Assembly (NCBI GenBank): GCA_023427865.1
Contig: JAEYZV010000158.1
Location: forward strand, 1 to 8,498
Length of the DNA: 8,498 bases
Direction of reading: 5' to 3'
DNA from: Acidobacteriota bacterium
GTDB lineage: Bacteria; Acidobacteriota; Vicinamibacteria; Vicinamibacterales; Vicinamibacteraceae
Part shown: positions 1 to 5,203 of the stretch, piece by piece
Layout of the letters: each line of letters begins with the position of its first letter
How positions within the stretch are numbered: the stretch's first letter is position 1
Notes under the pieces: generated by a model
What the model saw: the letters and a program-made list of their open reading frames with translations, nothing else
Told to the model about the DNA's origin: nothing
The model's database searches: none
Program-made: the position numbers and the translations under genes

Positions 1-998
1 TAGCCGTCGAGGAACTTGAACGGCGTCTTGCCCGTCGTGTAGTGCCCGCAGGGCAGCACGGCCAGTTGGTGGTCGATGCGGCGCTCCCGGAACTCGCGGA
101 CGAGCGACTTGGAGAGCCGCAGCGGGAACGTGAGGTCGTACTGCGCGTAGACGAGCAGCGCCCGCACGTTGCGCACGTGCTCGAGGTACGGCTGCGGGCT
201 GATGGGCAGCCAGATGCGGCGGAGCGTGTCGAGGTCGACGTGCCCGTCGAGTCCCTGCCGGACGTGCCGGGTGGACAGCCCGTCCCAGACGACATCGGCG
301 AAGTACGGCGAGATGTGGTTGAGCGCGGCCGCCTTGATCCGCGGCTCGTGCGCTGCCGTGAGCATCGACAGGCACGATCCGAGGCTCGTGCCGCAGATGC
401 CGATCGAGGTGTACCCCTGGCCGTGCAGCCACCCCACGGCACGGCGCGCGTCGAGCACGGCCTGCCGACAGACCTGCAGCGTCCGCCCCACGTTGCTGCT
501 GACGATGTAGTCGGCGCGCTGGAGTTCGGGCGGCATCCGCCAGTCGTGGTAGGGCTTGCTGAGACGAAGCGCGGTGAGTCCGACGCGGTTGAACAGCCGG
601 CACAGGCCGACGTGTCCCTCGGTATCCGAGTTCCATTGCGGCAGCACCACGACGGCACGGCCGCGGTCTTCCTTCGCGCGGAGCAGCCGCGCGTGCACGA
701 CGTTGTTCTCCGGGTGCGGCGTCACCACCTCGCTCGGAAAACGCAGGTGCCCGCTGGCGTCGAGTTCGAAGTCGGCCGTGTCGGTGCTCGCAAAGAACGT
801 GTCGCTGTTGGCGACGGCCCATGCGGCGTACGCCTGCAGCGTTTCTGCGGGCGAGGACTCGCGCGTGCCGTCGGGCATGCCCGTGGCGCTCGGCAGGTCA
901 TGGAGCCAGTCGATTCCCCAGTCGAACTCGCGGACCACTCGGTCACTCGTGCGCTTGTGGAGAGCCTCCTCCCAGCGATGGAACGCCCACCGGAGCAT
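1..998 (-). CDS. alpha/beta hydrolase, ABHD18-like, 3' end at or beyond the left edge
   Basis: An open frame runs from an ATG at 998 down to the window edge, giving 332 full codons plus the bases TA. If the next base outside is A or G, the gene stops right there; otherwise it continues. The serine-hydrolase layout is complete: a beta-strand/oxyanion segment VVVLPQWNSDTEGH (about residues 116-129), a nucleophile elbow GTSLGS with Ser205, an acid Asp288 in YAQYDLTFP, and the base His319 in LPCGHYTTGKTPF. The N-terminal 100 residues (MLRWAFHRWEEAL, then YAAWAVANSDTFFAS) look like the extra N-terminal part of the ABHD18/DUF2048 group. No signal peptide or membrane segment is seen. The substrate is unknown. 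It follows the amidase gene after a 52-bp gap on the same strand, and may share its transcript or use its own -10 box at 1005-1010. The hydrolase fold is near certain; the subfamily is moderately supported. Confidence 0.8.
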   Translation of the reverse strand, partial: MLRWAFHRWEEALHKRTSDRVVREFDWGIDWLHDLPSATGMPDGTRESSPAETLQAYAAWAVANSDTFFASTDTADFELDASGHLRFPSEVVTPHPENNVVHARLLRAKEDRGRAVVVLPQWNSDTEGHVGLCRLFNRVGLTALRLSKPYHDWRMPPELQRADYIVSSNVGRTLQVCRQAVLDARRAVGWLHGQGYTSIGICGTSLGSCLSMLTAAHEPRIKAAALNHISPYFADVVWDGLSTRHVRQGLDGHVDLDTLRRIWLPISPQPYLEHVRNVRALLVYAQYDLTFPLRLSKSLVREFRERRIDHQLAVLPCGHYTTGKTPFKFLDG

Positions 999-1004
999 CC
1001 GTTC

Positions 1005-1010
1005 AGCCTA
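1005..1010 (-). promoter_or_regulatory. possible -10 box for a leaderless hydrolase transcript
   Basis: On the minus strand TAGGCT lies at -12 to -7 relative to the ATG of the alpha/beta hydrolase. This fits the TANNNT pattern and places a transcription start at or next to the ATG. No TTG-type -35 box is visible. A GGTAGG stretch overlaps the box and could instead be a weak Shine-Dalgarno, so this is a candidate only. Confidence 0.3.
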
Positions 1011-1050
1011 CCAGACCGGCCACTGTCGCAGGGCCCGCAGCCAGAACGGG

Positions 1051-2385
1051 CTATGCGGCGCGTGGAGGCAGCGCGGACGCGATGGCGCGCGCGGCGGCGA
1101 CCAGCGACGCGGTATCGCGACCCACGAGCTGCAGGCTGATCGGCCAGCCATCGGGCGTCTCGCCGATCGGCAGCACCACTGCCGGATGTCGCGACATGTT
1201 GAACGGTTGCGTGAGGCGCAACATCGCCGCGCGTGTCGGTTCCGCGCCATCCGGCCACGTCACCACCGCCTGCCCGATCAGTGGTGGTGTGATGGCGAGC
1301 CCCGGCAGGGCGAGCACGTCCGCCTGCGCGAGCCGCGCCTCGACGTCGGCCTGCAGGCGGGCCCGGACCTGCAGCGCGCGCGCGTACTCGTCGTCGGACG
1401 GATGTTCGGCGGTCTGCAGCCGTGTCCGCACGGCGGGCGTGTAGTCGGCGGCGTGCGCCGGCAGTCGTGGCGTGTGGAAGTCCAGCGCCTCGCGGATGAC
1501 GATCGTGCCGTACGCGGCTACGACGTCCGTTCCGGGGTCGAAGGCGATCTCGCGCAGGTGAGCGCCGTGCGAGCCGACTCGCTCGAGTGCGGCGAGCACC
1601 CCTTGCCCGATCGCCGCCTCGACGCGCGCCCAGCCGAACGCATGCAGCACGCCGATGCGCAGCGTCGAGAGCGGGCGCGGCTCCGGGCATGGCGGCAGGT
1701 CGCCGCGTGTGCGCAGGGCCTGCAGGCTGATCCAGGCATCCTCGACACTCGTGGCGAGCGGCCCGACGCAGTCCAGCGTGGGGCTCAGCGGCACGACGCC
1801 CTCCAGGGGAACCTCTCCCCACGCCGGCTTGAGGCCGACGAGACCGCACACCGACGACGGGATGCGAATCGAACCGCCCGTGTCCGAGCCGATCGACAGG
1901 TGGCTCATGCCCGTCGCCACGGCGACGGCGGAACCACCGCTCGAGCCGCCGGCGACGCGCGAACCGTCGCGAGGGTGCCGGACGGGGCCGAAGCCCGAGT
2001 CCTCGCTCGTGGTGCCCATCGCGAACTCGTGCATGTTCGTCCGCCCCAGGAACACGGGGCCGTGCGAGCGCAGCGTCGCCGTTGCCGGGGCGTCGGACGT
2101 CGCCACTGCAGTCATCGATCTCGAGCCCGCCGTCGTCACGCAGCCCTGCTCGTCCATCAGGTCCTTGAGCGAGATCGGGATACCGTGCAGCACGCCGCGA
2201 TCGCGTCCGGCACGCAGGTCGGCGTCGGCCGCATCGGCTTCGCGCCGCGCGCGATCGGCATCGACGTGGATGAAGGCGTTCGTCGACGGCTGCAGAGCGT
2301 CGATACGGGCGAGGCACTGCTCGACGAGGTCGCGCGCACGGACTCGGCCCTCGCGCAGGTCACGGGCGGTGTCGCGGAGTGACAT
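1051..2385 (-). CDS. amidase signature family hydrolase
   Basis: 444 residues, a normal length for a single-domain amidase-signature enzyme, which hydrolyses an amide with a Ser-cisSer-Lys triad. All three residues are visible: Lys74 in GIPISLKD, cis-Ser148 in GGSSGGS and nucleophile Ser172 in SDTGGSIR. The 24-residue spacing between the two serines is the same as in FAAH. The C-terminal part (FNMSRHPAVVLPIG, then WPISLQLVGRD) is also typical of the family. No transport signal is seen, so it is probably cytoplasmic. The start is chosen because a GGGAGG Shine-Dalgarno sits 8 nt upstream and the ATG lies 3 bp after the stop of the AhpD-like gene. It resembles GatA, but no gatB or gatC is nearby and the motifs do not separate GatA from general amidases, so a small-molecule amidase is the safer call. 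Substrate unknown. Confidence 0.9.
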   Translation of the reverse strand: MSLRDTARDLREGRVRARDLVEQCLARIDALQPSTNAFIHVDADRARREADAADADLRAGRDRGVLHGIPISLKDLMDEQGCVTTAGSRSMTAVATSDAPATATLRSHGPVFLGRTNMHEFAMGTTSEDSGFGPVRHPRDGSRVAGGSSGGSAVAVATGMSHLSIGSDTGGSIRIPSSVCGLVGLKPAWGEVPLEGVVPLSPTLDCVGPLATSVEDAWISLQALRTRGDLPPCPEPRPLSTLRIGVLHAFGWARVEAAIGQGVLAALERVGSHGAHLREIAFDPGTDVVAAYGTIVIREALDFHTPRLPAHAADYTPAVRTRLQTAEHPSDDEYARALQVRARLQADVEARLAQADVLALPGLAITPPLIGQAVVTWPDGAEPTRAAMLRLTQPFNMSRHPAVVLPIGETPDGWPISLQLVGRDTASLVAAARAIASALPPRAA

Positions 2386-2388
2386 GCG

Positions 2389-2748
2389 TCAGGCCTCCCG
2401 CGCGCCTTCTGCGGCGATGTCGTCGATCGTGGCCATCGCGCGGCGCAGGTGCGGGATCACGATGGACCCGCCGACGACCAGGCCGACGTGGAGTGCCTCA
2501 CGCAGCTGTGCGTCGCTGAGGCCTTCCTCCTTGCAGCGAATGAGGTGGTACGTCACGCAGTCGTCGCATCGCAGCACCAGCGACGCGACCAGCCCGAGCA
2601 GCTCCTTCGTCGGCACGTCGAGCGTCCCCGCCTCGTAGGCCCGTGTGTCGAGCGCGAAGAACCGCTTCGTCTCGAGTGGCGCCACCTCGAGTACCCGTGC
2701 GTTCATGCGCTCCCGGAACTCACGAAACCGCTGCAGGTGTTCGGACAT
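2389..2748 (-). CDS. carboxymuconolactone decarboxylase / AhpD-like protein
   Basis: 119 residues, an all-helical CMD/AhpD-fold protein. The redox motif is intact: Cys61-x-x-Cys64 followed by His68 (CDDCVTYH), with Glu49 twelve residues before the first cysteine. This Glu-12-Cys-3-Cys-4-His spacing is the same as in mycobacterial AhpD (Glu118, Cys130, Cys133, His137), so a thiol-based peroxidase or disulfide reductase role is plausible. The following EGLSDAQLREALHVGLVVGGS is characteristic of the family. Bacteria carry many such short paralogues of unknown substrate, so no gene symbol is given. The frame stays open far upstream, antisense to pyruvate kinase, but family similarity begins at this MSEHLQRF start, and a -10-like box lies just before it. 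It is the first gene of the minus-strand cluster with the amidase. Confidence 0.88.
   Translation of the reverse strand: MSEHLQRFREFRERMNARVLEVAPLETKRFFALDTRAYEAGTLDVPTKELLGLVASLVLRCDDCVTYHLIRCKEEGLSDAQLREALHVGLVVGGSIVIPHLRRAMATIDDIAAEGAREA
2394..2399 (-). promoter_or_regulatory. Shine-Dalgarno of the amidase gene
   Basis: GGGAGG on the minus strand lies 8 nt before the amidase ATG and inside the last codons of the AhpD-like gene. It fixes the amidase start and supports translation of both from one mRNA. Confidence 0.65.
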
Positions 2749-2755
2749 GGGAGAC

Positions 2756-2761
2756 ACGATA
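2756..2761 (-). promoter_or_regulatory. possible -10 box for the AhpD-like/amidase transcript
   Basis: TATCGT on the minus strand at -13 to -8 from the ATG of the AhpD-like gene. No Shine-Dalgarno is seen in the short leader, so the transcript would be leaderless or nearly so. No recognisable -35 box is found; GC-rich DNA runs into the heptamer repeats at that point. Confidence 0.35.
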
Positions 2762-2774
2762 CAGGACGGGGCTC

Positions 2775-2823
2775 GGGATTCGGATTCCGGGTAGCGGGTA
2801 GCGCGTAGCGGGTAGCGGGTACC
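2775..2823. repeat. degenerate heptamer array, unit GGGTAGC
   Basis: Seven consecutive 7-bp units in perfect phase. On the plus strand these are gggattc, ggattcc, gggtagc, gggtagc, gcgtagc, gggtagc and gggtacc. Adjacent units differ by one or a few bases. The array is intergenic, between the divergent AhpD-like gene and pyk. No coding sense is apparent. It resembles, in period, the arrays at 2848-2923 and 4363-4418. Confidence 0.85.
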
Positions 2824-2847
2824 GGGGCGCGGTGGCGCGGGACGCGT

Positions 2848-2923
2848 CTTCTCCGTCCTTCCTCCTCCGTCCTTCCTCCTTCCTCTGCGTCCTTCGTCCT
2901 TCCTCCTTCCACCTTCGTCCTTC
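2848..2923. repeat. polypyrimidine heptamer array, unit GTCCTTC/CTCCTTC
   Basis: On the plus strand the stretch is almost all pyrimidine. After a leading cttctcc, units in phase from 2855 are gtccttc, ctcctcc, gtccttc, ctccttc; then a 6-bp slip unit (ctctgc, 2883-2888); then gtccttc, gtccttc, ctccttc, caccttc, gtccttc to 2923. The array ends 23 bp before the pyk start, so it occupies the position of the pyk promoter region. Confidence 0.88.
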
Positions 2924-2931
2924 CTTGATCG

Positions 2932-2937
2932 TAGACT
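2932..2937 (+). promoter_or_regulatory. possible -10 box of pyk
   Basis: TAGACT ends 9 nt before the pyk ATG. With normal spacing, transcription would start 2-4 nt before the ATG. No Shine-Dalgarno is visible in the bases between. The -35 position falls in the polypyrimidine heptamers and shows no consensus match. Confidence 0.3.
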
Positions 2938-2946
2938 TGCCGCTTC

Positions 2947-4365
2947 ATGCGACAGACGCGCATCATCGCCACCCTCGGCCCGTCGAGCTCCACGTCCCAG
3001 GGCGTGTCCGCGCTCGTCGAGGCGGGCGTCGACGTCTTCAGGCTCAACTTCTCGCATGGCACGCACGAGTCGCATGCCGAGTCGTTCCGGCTCGTGCGCG
3101 CGGCGGCGGCGGCCGCCGGGCGGCAGGTCGCCGTGCTGCAGGACCTGAGCGGTCCCAAGATCCGCACCGGCCGCCTCGAAGGAGGCCGGCCGATCGCACT
3201 GCCGCAGGGCTCGCGGCTGCGGATTACGACGGGCGACGAGGAGGGGCGCGAAGGGCAGGTCTATACGACGTTTGCCGAACTCGCACTCTCGGTCACGCCG
3301 GGCACGCGCCTCCTGCTCGACGATGGCGCGCTGCAGTTGCGGGTGGAGGAGACCGATGGCACCACGATCGACGCGACGGTCGTCGTCGGCGGAACGCTGT
3401 CGCAGCACAAGGGCATCAACGCGCCGGACGTCGTGCTGCCTGCCTCGGCGTTGACCGAGAAGGACGTCGCCGACCTGCAGTTCGGCGCGCAGCTCGGCGT
3501 CGACATGGTGGCGCTGTCGTTCGTGCAGACGGTCGACGACTTGCGCCGCACGCGCCAGGCGCTGCGCGACGCCGGGGCCGGGGCGACGAGCCTCATCGCC
3601 AAGATCGAGCGTCCGCAGGCCGTCGCGAGCCTGGCGGACCTGCTCGGCGAGTGCGATGGCGTGATGGTGGCCCGCGGCGACCTCGGTAACGAGATGCCCC
3701 TCCAGAGCGTCCCGCGCGCGCAGAAGGAGATCACGCGGCTGGCCCAGCGCGCCGGCGTTCCCGTCATCGTCGCCACGCAGGTGCTCGAGTCGATGCGCAG
3801 CAACCCCCGGCCGACGCGTGCCGAGGTGAGCGACGCGGCAAACGCCGTGGACGACTCGGTCGATGCCGTGATGTTGTCGGGAGAGACTGCGAGCGGCCAG
3901 TACCCGATCGAAGCCGTGAAGATGCTCGACGCCGTCATCCGCGACGCGGAAAGCCTCGGCGTGGAGCCGCGTGCGCCGTTTGGCGACATCAGCTTCGCCG
4001 TGCCGCACAACCGCGCGATCTGCGAGGCCGCGGTCACGCTCGCGCGGAGTGGGGGCGCCGAAGCGATCGTCGCGGTGACGCGCGGAGGCAAGACGGCCCG
4101 GGTGCTCTCGGCGCTGCGCCCGTGCGTGACGATCCATGCCGTGACGTCCGACGATCGGCTGGCTCGCCGGTTGATGCTGCATCGCAATGTCGAACCGATC
4201 GCGGTCGACGCCGCGCTGATGGACCACGACGGCGGCAGCGACATCGAGCGGCATCTCGCGCAGTCGGGCGTGCTCCGCAGCGGCGCGACCATCGTGTTCG
4301 TCAGCATCAATCCGGACCTCACACGCACGGATGCCAACTTCATGCGCATCCGGCGGGTGGGATGA
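2947..4365 (+). CDS. pyk: pyruvate kinase
   Basis: 472 residues, normal length. It converts phosphoenolpyruvate and ADP to pyruvate and ATP, the last step of glycolysis, in the cytoplasm. The N-terminal barrel opens with RIIATLGPSS and FRLNFSHGTH (Arg32, Asn34, Ser36), then QDLSGPKIR (Lys71, Arg73). A B domain follows at about 75-160. The barrel resumes with the signature LIAKIERPQAV (Lys219, Glu221), the metal site GDLG (Asp245), Thr277 in ATQVLESM, and NPRPTRAEVSDAANAV. The C-terminal domain (about 345-472) is complete and ends in a TRTDANFMRIRRV strand. An Asn follows GDLG where Val or Ile is usual; I expect no functional loss. The ATG is chosen because family similarity begins at residue 4 and no in-frame start lies just upstream. 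It stands alone, divergent from the AhpD-like gene and convergent with the SRPBCC gene. Confidence 0.96.
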   Translation: MRQTRIIATLGPSSSTSQGVSALVEAGVDVFRLNFSHGTHESHAESFRLVRAAAAAAGRQVAVLQDLSGPKIRTGRLEGGRPIALPQGSRLRITTGDEEGREGQVYTTFAELALSVTPGTRLLLDDGALQLRVEETDGTTIDATVVVGGTLSQHKGINAPDVVLPASALTEKDVADLQFGAQLGVDMVALSFVQTVDDLRRTRQALRDAGAGATSLIAKIERPQAVASLADLLGECDGVMVARGDLGNEMPLQSVPRAQKEITRLAQRAGVPVIVATQVLESMRSNPRPTRAEVSDAANAVDDSVDAVMLSGETASGQYPIEAVKMLDAVIRDAESLGVEPRAPFGDISFAVPHNRAICEAAVTLARSGGAEAIVAVTRGGKTARVLSALRPCVTIHAVTSDDRLARRLMLHRNVEPIAVDAALMDHDGGSDIERHLAQSGVLRSGATIVFVSINPDLTRTDANFMRIRRVG

Positions 4366-4418
4366 AATTGGAAATTTGAAAGCTGAAATCGGGAATCGGG
4401 AATCGGGGATCGAGAGTT
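4363..4418 (+). repeat. heptamer array beginning at the pyk stop codon
   Basis: In 7-bp phase starting with the TGA stop of pyk: tgaaatt, ggaaatt, tgaaagc, tgaaatc, gggaatc, gggaatc, ggggatc, gagagtt. Units drift gradually from TGAAATT to GGGAATC. The local base composition is much more AT-rich than the neighbouring genes. The array then blends into the inverted repeat at 4414-4465. Confidence 0.8.
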
Positions 4419-4465
4419 GGCGATGGCGACAACGCCGAACCGGTGCCATTGCGCATCTCCAATTC
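4414..4465. terminator. inverted repeat between convergent genes, possible bidirectional terminator
   Basis: 4414-4425 pairs with 4454-4465 as a 12-position stem: G-C, A-T, G-T wobble, TTGG/CCAA, one C/T mismatch, then GATG/CATC, around a 28-nt loop. It lies between the converging pyk and SRPBCC genes, where a shared terminator is expected. There is no strong T-run on either side, so intrinsic termination is uncertain. The arms are themselves heptamer units. Confidence 0.4.
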
Positions 4466-4481
4466 GAAACTTCACGTTTCC
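4440..4481 (-). repeat. heptamer array around the SRPBCC stop codon
   Basis: Read on the minus strand from 4481: ggaaacg, tgaagtt, tcgaatt, ggagatg, cgcaatg, gcaccgg. The unit tgaagtt starts exactly at the TGA stop of the SRPBCC gene (4474-4472), mirroring tgaaatt at the pyk stop. Units are more diverged than in the pyk-side array, so the assignment is weaker. Confidence 0.5.
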
Positions 4482-4948
4482 AGCTGCGCCTCGATTCGCG
4501 ACAGGGCGGCGCTCCACTCCGTGCCGATCACGCGATAGAAGCGGCGCCAGCGCGGGCTGTCGTCGCAGCCGCTGATGCGGACGCGCAGGTGCGTGCCGGT
4601 GGGCGCCGGGTCGCAGGAGACGTGGACTGCCATCGGCCCGACGGCCGTGCCATCGGGTGGAACCCAGTAGGCGTCGGCGAGGAAGAACTCACGGTCGGGG
4701 CGGACGTCGATGACGATGCCGTAGAAGGTGCCGCCGAGGCGGCCGAGAACGTCGTCGGTCTGGTCGGAAACCGGCCATTCGAGGGCGTAGATCCCCAGCG
4801 GTTGCGGCGTGACCACCGCGGCACGTACCGCCCACCAGCGCGCGAGGACCTCAGGCGCGAAGAACGCGCCGTAGACCGCCCCGGGTGGTGCCGCCACGTC
4901 GATCGCGCAGTCGAAGTCGGATGGGTCCGCGGACGGACGGCCGCGCAT
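4472..4948 (-). CDS. SRPBCC / AHSA1-like domain protein
   Basis: 158 residues, the usual size for a single START-like helix-grip domain with a hydrophobic ligand pocket. Recognisable parts are the N-terminal strand and first helices (FDCAIDVAAPPGAVYGAFFAPEVLARWW, residues about 12-39), a middle beta sheet (GTFYGIVIDVRPDREFFLADAYW), and a long C-terminal helix beginning IGTEWSAALSRIEAQLE, which matches the AHSA1 habit of a Gly-x-x-x-x-Leu helix. Ligand and partner are unknown; family members range from stress proteins to polyketide-related and toxin-like roles. It is a single gene, convergent with pyk and divergent from the asd operon. The ATG is chosen because a CATACT -10-like box lies at -12 to -7 and there is no upstream in-frame start nearby. 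No signal peptide. Confidence 0.82.
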   Translation of the reverse strand: MRGRPSADPSDFDCAIDVAAPPGAVYGAFFAPEVLARWWAVRAAVVTPQPLGIYALEWPVSDQTDDVLGRLGGTFYGIVIDVRPDREFFLADAYWVPPDGTAVGPMAVHVSCDPAPTGTHLRVRISGCDDSPRWRRFYRVIGTEWSAALSRIEAQLET

Positions 4949-4954
4949 CCGGCG

Positions 4955-4960
4955 AGTATG
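4955..4960 (-). promoter_or_regulatory. possible -10 box of the SRPBCC gene
   Basis: CATACT on the minus strand, 4 of 6 matches to TATAAT, at -12 to -7 from the ATG. This implies a leaderless transcript. No Shine-Dalgarno precedes the ATG. It is divergent from, and only about 15 bp away from, the -35 box of the asd operon promoter. Confidence 0.35.
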
Positions 4961-4974
4961 ACACGCGTGTCCCC

Positions 4975-5003
4975 TTGCCAGTTCCGCGCACGAGGTCTAG
5001 TCT
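4975..5003 (+). promoter_or_regulatory. sigma70-type promoter of the asd-lysC-dapB operon
   Basis: TTGCCA (4975-4980, 5 of 6 to TTGACA), exactly 17 bp of spacer, then TAGTCT (4998-5003, keeping the key T, A and final T). Transcription would start near 5010, about 6 nt before the leader-peptide ATG. This is the best-formed promoter in the window and is placed just where an attenuated operon needs it. Confidence 0.65.
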
Positions 5004-5015
5004 GTGTGGAGTTCG

Positions 5016-5102
5016 ATGACGCGCACCACCATTACCATTACCGTGACCACTCGAAAGCGGGAACTCGTTTCCGCGCGCGGGTGGCTCGTGTACGCGTCGT
5101 GA
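5016..5102 (+). CDS. Thr/Ile-rich attenuator leader peptide
   Basis: A 28-codon frame starting ATG and ending TGA. It begins MTRTTITITVTT, so 7 of the first 12 residues are Thr and 2 are Ile, then continues RKRELVSARG and WLVYAS. E. coli thrL has the same kind of Thr/Ile run and works by ribosome stalling when charged tRNA-Thr or tRNA-Ile is short. Here the Thr run ends at 5051, five bases before the first arm of the pause hairpin, as a stalling ribosome requires. GGAG at 5008-5011, 4 nt from the ATG, may be a Shine-Dalgarno; if transcription starts near 5010 it would be mostly absent and translation nearly leaderless. The peptide itself needs no function. The call rests on codon content, position between promoter and terminator, and the amino-acid pathway downstream. 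Confidence 0.85.
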   Translation: MTRTTITITVTTRKRELVSARGWLVYAS

Positions 5103-5180
5103 GCTGAAGCACTCACTCTCAAGCGTTACGTGCCCAATTGAAACCCGCCGCGCGGCCCGCGCAGGCGGGTTTTGTCGTCT
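5057..5180 (+). promoter_or_regulatory. threonine-type transcription attenuator RNA (pause hairpin, antiterminator, terminator)
   Basis: Three competing pairings can be drawn by hand. 1:2 pause hairpin: 5057-5063 (GCGGGAA) with 5068-5074 (TTTCCGC), 7 pairs including one G-U, loop CTCG. 2:3 antiterminator: 5071-5082 (CCGCGCGCGGGT) with 5143-5155, 12 Watson-Crick pairs with a single bulged C at 5149. 3:4 terminator: 5141-5154 with 5158-5172. The antiterminator takes 4 bases from the pause hairpin and 12 of the 14 bases of the terminator's left arm. A ribosome stalled on the last Thr codons would cover 5057-5063, leaving strand 2 free to pair with strand 3, so the operon is read. With ample Thr the ribosome moves on, 1:2 re-forms and 3:4 terminates transcription. 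Energies were not computed. Confidence 0.8.
5141..5180 (+). terminator. intrinsic terminator of the attenuator
   Basis: AAACCCGCC (5141-5149) pairs with GGCGGGTTT (5164-5172), and inside it GCGCG (5150-5154) pairs with CGCGC (5158-5162), with loop GCC and one bulged A (5163). That makes 14 pairs, followed by TTTTGTCGTCT. It lies 24 bp before the asd ATG and after the leader stop codon, so it controls read-through into the operon rather than ending a gene. Confidence 0.88.
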
Positions 5181-5203
5181 AAGGCGGACGAAACGAGGAA
5201 TCG

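Noticed and set aside
722..2317. 531-residue minus-strand frame overlapping the amidase in another frame
   Set aside because: Arg-rich composition and no recognisable motif; the amidase frame has all family motifs.
42..2382. Long plus-strand frames (365 and 608 residues) over the hydrolase and amidase
   Set aside because: They are antisense shadows of two genes with complete catalytic motifs, show no motif of their own and have biased Arg/Ala composition.
1051..2385. Amidase as the GatA subunit of the tRNA amidotransferase
   Set aside because: No gatB or gatC is nearby and the visible motifs are shared by all amidase-signature enzymes, so the specific name cannot be supported.
2775..2923. 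CRISPR array
   Set aside because: Units are 7 bp, contiguous and degenerate, with no spacers and no cas genes.
2749..4449. Upstream extension of the AhpD-like frame to 686 residues
   Set aside because: It is antisense to pyruvate kinase and reads through the heptamer repeats; family similarity begins at 2748.
5006..5107. His-rich alternative leader frame (HHHYHY) from a GTG at 5006
   Set aside because: The same bases that encode the Thr run read as His/Tyr in this frame. It has no Shine-Dalgarno, would start before the predicted transcription start, and the downstream genes are not histidine genes.
5004..5203. Lysine riboswitch or T-box upstream of asd
   Set aside because: The leader is short and mostly a coding leader peptide, and no T-box sequence or multi-helix riboswitch core was recognised. 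Ribosome-mediated attenuation explains the structure better.
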